A stretch of 64,000 bases of DNA from Actinomycetospora succinea (GTDB taxonomy: Bacteria; Actinomycetota; Actinomycetes; Mycobacteriales; Pseudonocardiaceae). The notes below the pieces were generated by a model. The model was not told where the DNA came from and did no database searches. It worked only from the letters and a program-made list of their open reading frames with translations. This document shows, piece by piece, positions 35,928 through 43,828 of the stretch. The translations under genes and the position numbers were made by a program. Every line of letters begins with the position of its first letter. Positions within the stretch are counted from its first letter, which is position 1. The DNA lies in contig NZ_SNYO01000002.1 in assembly GCF_004363095.1 (NCBI RefSeq), positions 62,001 to 126,000 on the forward strand, written 5' to 3'.

Positions 35928-37533
35928 AACCCGAGCCCACCAGCGACTCCAGGTAGCTCGCGAACTCCGCCGTCGCCAGCGGGCGCGCGGTCCAGCCGAC
36001 GTAGCCGTCGGGGCGCACGAGCACCGCGTCGCCGCCGCGCATCCCGTACACCGCGGCGAGGTCGCCGGCGCTGTCGACGAGGCACGGCTCGCCGGCGTCG
36101 GCGAGCACCGGGCCGAGGTCCGGCCCGACGACCACGTGCACGCGCATCGGCAGCGGCACCGTCGCGGCGTGCACCCGGGCGGCGTTGACCTCGGCGATCT
36201 GGGCGACGTCGTCGACGTAGACGAGCAGGGCGTGCTCGGTGGCCGCGAGCACCGCGTGCAGGCGGATCGGGTCGGTGACCGCCGGGCGGCGCAGCCCGCG
36301 GGCGTCGGGTGCGCGGTCGCCGGGCGCGACGCCGAGCGACCCGCCGGCCGCGCCGACGACCGGGCTGTCGGGGTAGCTCACGAGCAGCTGGGCCTCGCGG
36401 CGCAGCATCGCCGCCGGGTCGGACGTCTCGAAGCCCGTGCGGGCCTGGCGGGTGGTGCGGCCGACGACCTCCTCGCCGACCGGGCGGCGCTCGAGGTCGT
36501 AGCTCTCGAGCAGGGCGGGCGAGGCGACGCCGTCGACGACGAGCGCGAGCTTCCACGCGAGGTTGATGGCGTCCTGGATGCCGGTGTTCATGCCCTGCCC
36601 ACCGGTCGGCGGGTGGATGTGCGCGGCGTCCCCGGCGACGAAGACCCGCCCGTCGGCGTAGCGGTCGACGATCCGGTGGCTGATGCGGAACACCGACGAC
36701 CAGCGCAGGTCCGACACGGTCGTCGACTGGGGGGCGAGGCGGTCCACGACCGTCTGCAGGTGGTGGAGCTCGGGGGCGCGACCGCCCTCGAACCCGTGGG
36801 CGACGCCGCCGGCGGCGGCGCGGGTCGACAGCTCGGGCGGCGCGAGCATCGTGATGCGGTAGCGCCCGGCGCCGGGCAGGGGGATCGCGACGAGGACGTC
36901 GTCGGGACCGTCGGGCTGCGTCCGCGTGATGCGGACCCCGTAGCCGGCCGGCATCGCCCAGCTCAGGACGACGTCGCCGAGCATGTACTCCTCGCCGAAG
37001 GCGTCGCCCTCGAACGACAGGCCGAGCCCCTTGCGCACCACGCTGTGGGCGCCGTCCGCGCCGACCAGGTACGACGTCCGCACCGTCTCCTCGCCGGCGG
37101 GCGTGCGCAGCCGCACGGTCACGCCGTCGGCGTCCTGCTCGAAGCCGATGAGCTCGGTCGAGCGCTCGACCGACCCGCCGTGCCGGCGCAGCTCCTCGGC
37201 GAGCAGGCGCTCGGTCGTGTACTGCGGCAGGGCCGTGAACCCGTAGGGCACGTCCGGGGGCAGCGCGACCTCGAGGCGCGCGGCCTGCACCCCGTCGCGG
37301 TAGACGATGTTGCCGCGCAGCGTGCGGACCTCGTCGAGCACCGCGGTGAGCATGCCGCTGCGCTCCCAGTGCTCCAGCGTGCGCGGCTGGAGCCCGACCG
37401 CCTTGGCGTACCCACGGGGCGCCGCGAGCTGCTCGACCACCCGCGCGCGCACCCCGCGCCGCGCGAGCTCCACCGCGGCGGTCAGGCCGACGGGCCCGGC
37501 TCCCGCGACGACGACGTCCACATCCACGTCCAT
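35911..37533 (-). CDS. FAD-dependent aromatic monooxygenase (PheA/TfdB-like)
   Basis: A 540-residue class A flavoprotein hydroxylase of the phenol/rifampicin-monooxygenase-like group. The Rossmann motif VAGAGPVGLTAAVEL (residues 9-23), the DG motif LVGADGAHSVVRK (about 155-167) and the GD motif VFVAGDAAHIHPPTGGQGMNTG (about 285-306) are all intact. The C-terminal thioredoxin-like domain ends with VRPDGYVGWTA, typical of the family. ATG 37533 follows AGGAG. The substrate is likely a phenol or a polyketide-like aromatic. Its 3' end overlaps the second selO-end copy. Confidence 0.94.
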   Translation of the reverse strand: MDVDVDVVVAGAGPVGLTAAVELARRGVRARVVEQLAAPRGYAKAVGLQPRTLEHWERSGMLTAVLDEVRTLRGNIVYRDGVQAARLEVALPPDVPYGFTALPQYTTERLLAEELRRHGGSVERSTELIGFEQDADGVTVRLRTPAGEETVRTSYLVGADGAHSVVRKGLGLSFEGDAFGEEYMLGDVVLSWAMPAGYGVRITRTQPDGPDDVLVAIPLPGAGRYRITMLAPPELSTRAAAGGVAHGFEGGRAPELHHLQTVVDRLAPQSTTVSDLRWSSVFRISHRIVDRYADGRVFVAGDAAHIHPPTGGQGMNTGIQDAINLAWKLALVVDGVASPALLESYDLERRPVGEEVVGRTTRQARTGFETSDPAAMLRREAQLLVSYPDSPVVGAAGGSLGVAPGDRAPDARGLRRPAVTDPIRLHAVLAATEHALLVYVDDVAQIAEVNAARVHAATVPLPMRVHVVVGPDLGPVLADAGEPCLVDSAGDLAAVYGMRGGDAVLVRPDGYVGWTARPLATAEFASYLESLVGSGSQVPQ

Positions 37534-37681
37534 GGCACGCTCCTGTCGGTCACACGACGTACTCGCGGAACCCCGACCGCTGGGCCGAACGGAGTGCCCG
37601 CGTCGGCCATCGATGACCGTGAGTACAACGCACACGCCGGACGATCGTCAACGAGATCCACCCGGGGACGGGCATGGAATA

Positions 37682-37729
37682 GTTGACAGGTCAACCACTG
37701 TTCGACAGAGTGCAGGTTGAAACGTCAAC
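37682..37729. promoter_or_regulatory. Two copies of GTTGANANGTCAAC
   Basis: GTTGACAGGTCAAC at 37682-37695 and GTTGAAACGTCAAC at 37716-37729 differ at two of 14 bases and are spaced 34 bp start to start, a little over three helical turns. They sit 17-65 bp before the luciferase-like gene. The half-site TTGA/TCAA is typical of MarR-family operators. The regulator is not encoded next to them. Confidence 0.65.
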
Positions 37730-37746
37730 GAACGGAGCGCAGGGTC

Positions 37747-38844
37747 ATGCAGTTCGGTGTCTTCTCGGTCAGCGACATCACCCCCGACCCGACGACCGGC
37801 CGCGCCCCCACCGAGGCGGAGCGCCTCCAGGCCGTGCTGCGGATCGCGGAGAAGACGGAGGAGGTCGGCCTCGACGTCTTCGCCCTCGGCGAGCACCACA
37901 ACCCGCCGTTCTTCTCGTCCTCCCCGACGACGACGCTCGGGTACCTCGCGGGCCGCACGCAGCGCCTGCAGTTGTCCACCGCGACCACGCTGATCACCAC
38001 GAACGACCCGGTGAAGATCGCCGAGGACTACGCGATGCTGCAGCACCTCGCGGGCGGTCGCGTCGACCTCACCCTGGGCCGCGGCAACACCGGGCCGGTC
38101 TACCCCTGGTTCGGCCAGGACATCCGCCAGGGCATCCCGCTGGCGATCGAGAACTACGCGCTGCTGCGACGCCTGTGGGACGAGGACGTCGTCGACTGGG
38201 AGGGGAAGTTCCGCACCCCGTTGCAGAGCTTCACCTCCACGCCGCGCCCGCTCGACGGCGTCGCGCCGTTCGTGTGGCACGGGTCGATCCGCAGCCCCGA
38301 GATCGCCGAGCAGGCCGCGTACTACGGCGACGGCTTCTTCCACAACCACATCTTCTGGCCCGCCGACCACACCCGGCGGATGGTCGACTTCTACCGCCGC
38401 CGCTTCGAGCACTACGGGCACGGCGACGCCGACCAGGCGATCGTCGGCCTCGGCGGCCAGGTGTTCATGCGCAAGAACTCGCAGGACGCCGTGCGCGAGT
38501 TCCGGCCGTACTTCGACGAGGCCCCGGTGTACGGGCACGGCCCGTCGCTCGAGGACTTCACCCGCGAGACGCCGCTGACCGTCGGCAGCCCGCAGCAGGT
38601 CATCGACCGGACGCTGGGCTTCCGCGACTACGTCGGCGACTACCAGCGCCAGCTGTTCCTCATCGACCACGCGGGCCTGCCGCTGAAGTCGGTGCTCGAG
38701 CAGCTGGACCTGCTCGGCGAGGAGGTCGTGCCGGTGCTGCGCAAGGAGTTCGCCGCCCGCAAGCCGGCCCACGTGCCGGAGGCGCCGACCCACGAGTCGC
38801 TCGTGGCGGCGCAGATCGCGCAGCAGGAGGTGACCGTCCGATGA
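37747..38844 (+). CDS. LLM-class FMN-dependent oxidoreductase, CE1758-like
   Basis: A 365-residue luciferase-like monooxygenase of the CE1758 family, which travels with its own FMN reductase. FALGEHHNPPFFSSSP (about residues 46-61), TLGRGNTGPVYPWFG (about 113-127) and HGSIRSPEIAEQAAYYGDGFFHNHIFW (about 180-206) are family features. The partner reductase gene starts within its stop codon (ATGA), so the two are coupled. Two palindromes upstream suggest tight control. The substrate is unknown. Confidence 0.93.
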   Translation: MQFGVFSVSDITPDPTTGRAPTEAERLQAVLRIAEKTEEVGLDVFALGEHHNPPFFSSSPTTTLGYLAGRTQRLQLSTATTLITTNDPVKIAEDYAMLQHLAGGRVDLTLGRGNTGPVYPWFGQDIRQGIPLAIENYALLRRLWDEDVVDWEGKFRTPLQSFTSTPRPLDGVAPFVWHGSIRSPEIAEQAAYYGDGFFHNHIFWPADHTRRMVDFYRRRFEHYGHGDADQAIVGLGGQVFMRKNSQDAVREFRPYFDEAPVYGHGPSLEDFTRETPLTVGSPQQVIDRTLGFRDYVGDYQRQLFLIDHAGLPLKSVLEQLDLLGEEVVPVLRKEFAARKPAHVPEAPTHESLVAAQIAQQEVTVR

Positions 38845-39440
38845 GGACCCTCGCGGTGGTCAGCGCAGGCCTGTCGACGCCGTCGTCGACGCGCCTGCTC
38901 GCCGACCGCCTCACCGACGCCACGGTGGCGGCCCTCGGCGAGCGCGGGGTCGCGGCGCGGCCCGAGGTGATCGAGCTGCGCGACCACGCCCGCGACCTCG
39001 CCGACCACCTCGTCACCGGCTTCCCGAACGCCGCCCTGCGCCCGGTGCTCGACACCGTCGCCGGCGCGGACGGGCTGATCGCCGTGTCGCCGATCTTCTC
39101 GGCGTCCTACAGCGGCCTGTTCAAGACGTTCGTCGACGTCCTCGACCGAGACGCGCTGACGGGCACCCCGGTACTGCTCGGCGCGACGGCGGGCACCGCA
39201 CGCCACCAGCTCGCGCTGGACCACGCGATGCGCCCGCTGTTCGCGTACCTGCACGCGACGGTCGTGCCGACCGGGGTGTTCGCGGCGTCCGAGGACTGGG
39301 GGTCGAGCGCGGAGCTGGCCGAGCGCATCACCCGCGCCGCGGGCGAGCTCGCCGACCTAGTCGCCGCGCGTCCCGCGGCGACGGTCGCCGACCCGTTGGC
39401 CGACCCGACGCCGTTCGAGGCGCTGCTGCGCGGCGCGTGA
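38841..39440 (+). CDS. NADPH-dependent FMN reductase, CE1759-like partner
   Basis: A 199-residue flavodoxin-fold reductase that should supply reduced FMN to the upstream luciferase-like enzyme. AVVSAGLSTPSSTRLLADRL (residues 5-24) forms the phosphate-binding loop, VSPIFSASYSGLFKTFVD (about 81-98) the flavin-binding loop, and LLGATAGTARHQLALDHAM (about 113-131) the third. ATG 38841 overlaps the upstream stop. It ends one base before the convergent MFS gene. Confidence 0.93.
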   Translation: MRTLAVVSAGLSTPSSTRLLADRLTDATVAALGERGVAARPEVIELRDHARDLADHLVTGFPNAALRPVLDTVAGADGLIAVSPIFSASYSGLFKTFVDVLDRDALTGTPVLLGATAGTARHQLALDHAMRPLFAYLHATVVPTGVFAASEDWGSSAELAERITRAAGELADLVAARPAATVADPLADPTPFEALLRGA

Positions 39441-39441
39441 C

Positions 39442-41184
39442 CTACACCGTGAGGGACGGGGCGGGCGCACCGCGCCCGCCCCGGTCCCGTCCTGCATCCC
39501 CGGGGAGGTCGACGTCGCGCTCCACGCCGTCGGTGCCGCCCAGCGGCTCGGCCTGCGCGATCCCGGACCACTGCACGACGAGCAGGTGGGCGCGCCCGGT
39601 GCCGGTGCGCGGGACCGCGAACGTCCCGTCCTCGCCGGCCCGGACCGTCCCGAGCTGGTGGCCGTCGGTGCTGACGACGGTGAGCACCGCGCCGCCCGCC
39701 GGGGCGTCGCGGTGGCGGACGACGCCACGGACGAGGGCGGGTGCCGCCACGGGCTCCGGCTCCGCCGCGACCGCCTCCGCCGTCCCGGTCCGCTCCGTCC
39801 GGCGCGGCACCGGCCGCTGCGGCGGGATCGCCGCGACGATCGCCACCGCGACCACGGCCGCGCCGGCGCCGAGCACCATGACCAGCACGAACGCGCCCTC
39901 GGTGGGCACACCGGCCGCGGTGACGAGCGAGGCCAGCAGGACGCCGGCGACCGCGCTGGCGAACGACGTGCCGAGCGCGCGCATGAGGTTGTTGAGGCTG
40001 TTCGCCGCCGCCGTCTGCTCGACCGGCACGGCGGCCATGATCAGCGAGGGCATGGCGCCGTAGCCGAGCCCGATGCCGCAGGCGATGACGATCGAGCTGA
40101 TCACCAGCTCCCACACCGAGCCGTGGAACACCGCGCCGACGCCGTAGCCGACGGCCACGACGAACGCGCCGATCATCAGCGTCGTGCGCGGGCCGGACGC
40201 GGCGCTGATGCGGGCCGACACCGGCGACATCGCCATCATGCAGAGCCCGCCGGGCGCGAGGACGAGGCCCGCGACGAGGATCGACTGCCCGAGCCCGTAG
40301 CCGGTCGAGGTCGGCAGCTGCAGCAGCTGCGGGTAGACCAGCGACATCGCGAACATCGAGAAGCCCATGACGATGGACGCGGTGTTGGTCAGCAGCACCT
40401 GGCGACGCCGGCTGACCCGCAGGTCGACCAGCGGCTGGCGCGTGCGCAGCTCCCACCACGCCCACAGCAGCAGCACCACGGCCGCGACGACGAACAGCGT
40501 CACCGTCGTCGCGCTGCCCCAGCCCCACGTGCCGCCCTTCGACACGGCGAGCAGCAGGGACACCAAGGCGATCGCGAGCCCGACGGCGCCGACCAGGTCG
40601 AACCGGCCGCCCGCGCGCTGCGTCGACTCGGGCACGAGCGCGAGCACCCCGACGAGCACGACGACCCCGAGCCCGCCGGCCGCCCAGAACAGCACGTGCC
40701 AGTCGGCGGTCTGCGCGATGAGCGCCGCCAGCGGCAGGCCCAGCGCGCCACCGACACCCAGCGAGGCGCTCATCAGCGCCGTCGCCGACCCGAGGCGCTC
40801 GGGCGGGAGCTCGTCGCGCATGAGGCTGATGCCCAGCGGGATCACGCCCGTCGCGAGCCCCTGCAGCGCGCGCCCGACGATGAGCGGGACCAGCGACGTC
40901 GACAGCGCCGCGACCACCGAGCCCGCGATGAGCATCGCGAGGCAGACGAGCAGCATCCGCCGCTTGCCCACCATGTCGGCCAGGCGCCCGACGATCGGCA
41001 CCGCGACCGCCGCGGTCAGCAGCGTCGCGGTGACGATCCACGCCGTGTCGGCGGGCGCCGCGCCGAGCAGCCGCGGGAACTGCGGCACCAGCGGCACCAC
41101 GAGCGTCTGCTGCAGCGAGACCGTGATGCCGGCCAGCGCGAGCACCGGGACGAAGGCCGGGGCGCGAGTGGAGGTCACCGACAC
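39442..41184 (-). CDS. MFS exporter (DHA2/EmrB type) with C-terminal beta-sandwich domain
   Basis: A 580-residue drug:proton antiporter. Residues 1 to about 455 give the 14-helix EmrB/QacA pattern, with the motif-A loop GRLADMVGKRRML near residue 66. The remaining part is not transporter: after a linker of charged and alanine-rich residues comes VRGVVRHRDAPAGGAVLTVV with GTVRAGEDGTFAVP, the signature of a carboxypeptidase-regulatory/transthyretin-like beta-sandwich, then a polar tail. GTG 41184 is inside the operator, 30 bp from the divergent TetR start. That TetR very likely controls it. An exporter for the products or substrates of the adjacent P450 is plausible. Confidence 0.93.
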   Translation of the reverse strand: MSVTSTRAPAFVPVLALAGITVSLQQTLVVPLVPQFPRLLGAAPADTAWIVTATLLTAAVAVPIVGRLADMVGKRRMLLVCLAMLIAGSVVAALSTSLVPLIVGRALQGLATGVIPLGISLMRDELPPERLGSATALMSASLGVGGALGLPLAALIAQTADWHVLFWAAGGLGVVVLVGVLALVPESTQRAGGRFDLVGAVGLAIALVSLLLAVSKGGTWGWGSATTVTLFVVAAVVLLLWAWWELRTRQPLVDLRVSRRRQVLLTNTASIVMGFSMFAMSLVYPQLLQLPTSTGYGLGQSILVAGLVLAPGGLCMMAMSPVSARISAASGPRTTLMIGAFVVAVGYGVGAVFHGSVWELVISSIVIACGIGLGYGAMPSLIMAAVPVEQTAAANSLNNLMRALGTSFASAVAGVLLASLVTAAGVPTEGAFVLVMVLGAGAAVVAVAIVAAIPPQRPVPRRTERTGTAEAVAAEPEPVAAPALVRGVVRHRDAPAGGAVLTVVSTDGHQLGTVRAGEDGTFAVPRTGTGRAHLLVVQWSGIAQAEPLGGTDGVERDVDLPGDAGRDRGGRGAPAPSLTV

Positions 41185-41188
41185 AATC

Positions 41189-41204
41189 TAAATCAGTCGA
41201 TTGA
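41189..41204. promoter_or_regulatory. Operator-like TAAATCANNNGATTGA, copy 2
   Basis: TAAATCAGTCGATTGA lies within CAATC/GATTG arms (41184-41203) in the 30-bp gap between the MFS and TetR starts. It matches 17503-17518 everywhere except the central three bases. Its position makes the TetR at 41215 the likely binder. Confidence 0.7.
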
Positions 41205-41214
41205 CACCTGCGAG

Positions 41215-41898
41215 ATGAGGTCGTTCACTCGTCGCGTGCCCGCCAAGGCCCGGACCGACCGCAACGCCGCCACCCGTGAGCGCATCCTCGACGCCGCGGA
41301 GCGCCTCTTCGCCGAGCACGGCGTCCACGAGGTGTCCAACCGCCAGGTCGCCGAGGCCGCCGGCCAGGGCAACACCGCCGTCGTGGGCTACCACTTCGGC
41401 ACCAAGTCCGACCTGGTCCGCGCGATCGTGCGCCGGCACACCGAGGACATCGAGGCCACGCGCGAGGCGATGGTCGCCCGCGTCGCGGGCAGCGACGACC
41501 TCCGCGACTGGCTCGACTGCCTCGTGCGCCCGACCTTCGACCACATGGCCGCGCTCGGCACGCCCAGCTGGTACGCGCGCTTCGGCGCGCAGGTGATGAC
41601 CGACCCGGCGCTGCGCGAGATCCTCGTGGACGAGCACCTGGGCTCGCCGTTCCTCGTGCGCATCCTCGACGGGCTGCACGCGTGCCTGCCGAGCCTGCCG
41701 CCCGCCGTGTTCCGCGAGCGCGGCGACGTCGCGCGCCACCTGCTGGTGCACGTCCCCGTCGAGCGCGAGCGCGCCCTCGCCGAGGGCACCCCCACGACCC
41801 GGGCCACCTGGGCCGACACCGCCACGGGCCTCGTCGACGTCCTCGTCGGCGTCTGGCTCGCGCCCGTCACCCCCACCACAGATCAGGAGCATGCGTGA
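41215..41898 (+). CDS. TetR/AcrR-family regulator
   Basis: A 227-residue TetR regulator starting at ATG 41215 (GTG 41236 is also possible and gives MPAKARTDRN). The DNA-binding part is TRERILDAAERLFAEHG to VAEAAGQGNTAVVGYHFGTKSDL. The stop overlaps the P450 start (GTGA), and the start faces the MFS gene. It is the likely repressor of the exporter, itself and the P450 through the TAAATCANNNGATTGA site, and perhaps of the broken P450 24 kb away. Confidence 0.92.
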   Translation: MRSFTRRVPAKARTDRNAATRERILDAAERLFAEHGVHEVSNRQVAEAAGQGNTAVVGYHFGTKSDLVRAIVRRHTEDIEATREAMVARVAGSDDLRDWLDCLVRPTFDHMAALGTPSWYARFGAQVMTDPALREILVDEHLGSPFLVRILDGLHACLPSLPPAVFRERGDVARHLLVHVPVERERALAEGTPTTRATWADTATGLVDVLVGVWLAPVTPTTDQEHA

Positions 41899-43106
41899 CG
41901 TCACGCACCGAGTCCCCCGTCGACCTGCGCCGCACCGGTTTCGGGCCCGCGCCCGACGCGGAGGCGGTCCGGGACGGCGCCGGGATCGCGCGGGTGCCGA
42001 CGCCGTTCGGACCGCCCGCGTGGCTGCTGACGCGCCAGGCCGACGTGCGCCGGATGCTCGGCGACGCCGACACCTTCGCCAACGGCTGGACCCCCGACGA
42101 CCTCGCGGGCGACGTCCGCCGGGACCCGCGCCAGCTCTCCGGCGACCGCAGCGGCAACCTGCTCTCCCTCGACCCGCCCGAGCACACGCGGCTGCGCAAG
42201 ATGCTGGCCGGCGAGTTCACCGTGCGCCGCATGCGCCGCCTCGAGCCCCGCATCGTCGAGATCGTCGACGACCACCTCGACGCCCTCGAGCGCTCCGGCA
42301 CGCCGGCGGACCTGGTGTCGCAGTACGCCCTGCCGATCCCGTCGCTGGTGATCTGCGAGCTGCTCGGCGTGCCGCCGGGCGACCAGGACGAGTTCCAGGC
42401 GCGCACCAGCGCCCAGCTCGACATCGGCCAGTCCGAGGAGCGCCGGGTGGCGCTCGCGGCCGAGGCGCTGGCGTACATGCAGGGCCTCGTCGCCCGCGCC
42501 CGCCGGGAGCCCGGCGAGGACCTCATCGGCATGCTCATCCGCGAGCACGACGACGACCTGACCAACGACGAGCTCGTCGGCATCGCGAACCTGCTGCTCG
42601 TCGCGGGCCACGAGACCACCGCAAACATGCTCGGGCTCGGCACGCTCGCCCTCCTGCGCCACCCCGACCAGCTCGCCCGCGTCCGCGACGACGAGGACGC
42701 CGTGGCGCCCGCCGTCGAGGAGCTGATGCGCTGGCTCTCGATCGTCAGCAGCGGCTCGCCCCGCCTGGCCCTGCGCGACGTCGAGATCGAGGGCGCGGCG
42801 ATCCGCCGCGGCGACCTCGTGGTGTTCAACCTGCCGACGGCCAACCGCGACCCCGCGGTCGTCGACGACCCGGAGCGCTTCGACATCACGCGCGACGGGC
42901 CGCCCCACGTCGCCTTCGGCCACGGCGTGCACCACTGCCTCGGCGCCCCGCTGGCGCGCATGGAGATGCGGATCGCGTTCCCCGCCCTGCTGCGCCGGTT
43001 CCCGACGCTGCACCTCGCGACCGCCGACAGCGACGATGACAGGGAGGTCGACTTCGCCACCGCGCACGCCATCCACGGGCTCGAGCGGCTGCCGGTCGCG
43101 TGGTGA
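41895..43106 (+). CDS. Cytochrome P450
   Basis: A 403-residue P450, related to those at 16.2 and 24.7 kb. The I-helix is LLVAGHETTANML (about residue 236), the K-helix EELMRWLSI, and the haem loop FGHGVHHCLGA near residue 342. GTG 41895 overlaps the TetR stop. The TetR-P450 operon facing an MFS pump is a self-contained oxidise-and-export module. Confidence 0.95.
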   Translation: MTSRTESPVDLRRTGFGPAPDAEAVRDGAGIARVPTPFGPPAWLLTRQADVRRMLGDADTFANGWTPDDLAGDVRRDPRQLSGDRSGNLLSLDPPEHTRLRKMLAGEFTVRRMRRLEPRIVEIVDDHLDALERSGTPADLVSQYALPIPSLVICELLGVPPGDQDEFQARTSAQLDIGQSEERRVALAAEALAYMQGLVARARREPGEDLIGMLIREHDDDLTNDELVGIANLLLVAGHETTANMLGLGTLALLRHPDQLARVRDDEDAVAPAVEELMRWLSIVSSGSPRLALRDVEIEGAAIRRGDLVVFNLPTANRDPAVVDDPERFDITRDGPPHVAFGHGVHHCLGAPLARMEMRIAFPALLRRFPTLHLATADSDDDREVDFATAHAIHGLERLPVAW

Positions 43107-43142
43107 GCGTCCCTCGCCGTGCGCCGGGCTAGGGTCGACGCG

Positions 43143-43754
43143 GTGAGCGCCCAGCCCCGACGCCGCACCCAGGCCGAGCGCCGCGAGCACACCGAGACCG
43201 CGCTCGTGGCCGCGGCCGCCGAGATCGTCGTGGAGTCCGGGGTCCGCGCGCTCACGCTCGCCCGCGTCGGCGAGCGCGCGGGCTACAGCCGCGGGATCGT
43301 CACCCACCACTTCGGCTCCAAGCAGGGCCTCGTCGACGCCCTGGCGAGCTCCATCCAGGGCGGCTTCGTCCCGGGGCTCGACGCGATGACCCCGGGCCTC
43401 GAGCGGCTGCTCGCGCTCGTCGACGGCTACGTGCACGCCGTCACCGCGCTCGGCACCGCGAACCGCGCGTTCCTGCTGCTCTGGGCGGAGGCGGCCTCGG
43501 CCACGGAGCTCGCCGAGACCTTCCGGGCCCGTGACCGCGGCTTCCGCGCCGACCTGCGCGTGGACATCGACGCGGGCCTCGCCGCCGGCGAGATCCGCCC
43601 GGACGCGGATCCGGAGGCCGTCGCCGTCGCGATCGTCGGCCAGCTGCGCGGCATCGGGATGCAGCGCCTCGTCGACCCCGAGGGCGTCGACACCGAGCGG
43701 CTGCGCCGCGACGTCACCGAGCAGTGGCGCCGGGCGCTGCGCCCCGACGCCTGA
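43143..43754 (+). CDS. TetR-family regulator
   Basis: A 203-residue regulator with a TetR helix-turn-helix (AERREHTETALVAAAAEIV to VGERAGYSRGIVTHHFGSKQGL) and a BetI/TetR_C_6-like ligand domain. GTG 43143 is the chosen start because it opens the conserved domain at the usual distance. It lies 36 bp after the P450 and 74 bp before the P-type ATPase, both in the same direction. The target is not clear, and no striking palindrome is seen on either side. Confidence 0.88.
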   Translation: MSAQPRRRTQAERREHTETALVAAAAEIVVESGVRALTLARVGERAGYSRGIVTHHFGSKQGLVDALASSIQGGFVPGLDAMTPGLERLLALVDGYVHAVTALGTANRAFLLLWAEAASATELAETFRARDRGFRADLRVDIDAGLAAGEIRPDADPEAVAVAIVGQLRGIGMQRLVDPEGVDTERLRRDVTEQWRRALRPDA

Positions 43755-43828
43755 CGCGCACCCCGACCGGGGCCGCCGCCGGGGTGCCCCTTCAGCTCCG
43801 GGCCAGGTCCGGACGGGATCATGCCCGC

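Noticed and set aside
34096..37686. A plus-strand open frame of almost 1200 codons across the DUF262 and FAD monooxygenase genes
   Set aside because: It spans two well-supported minus-strand genes and has low-complexity composition, so it is a mirror frame.
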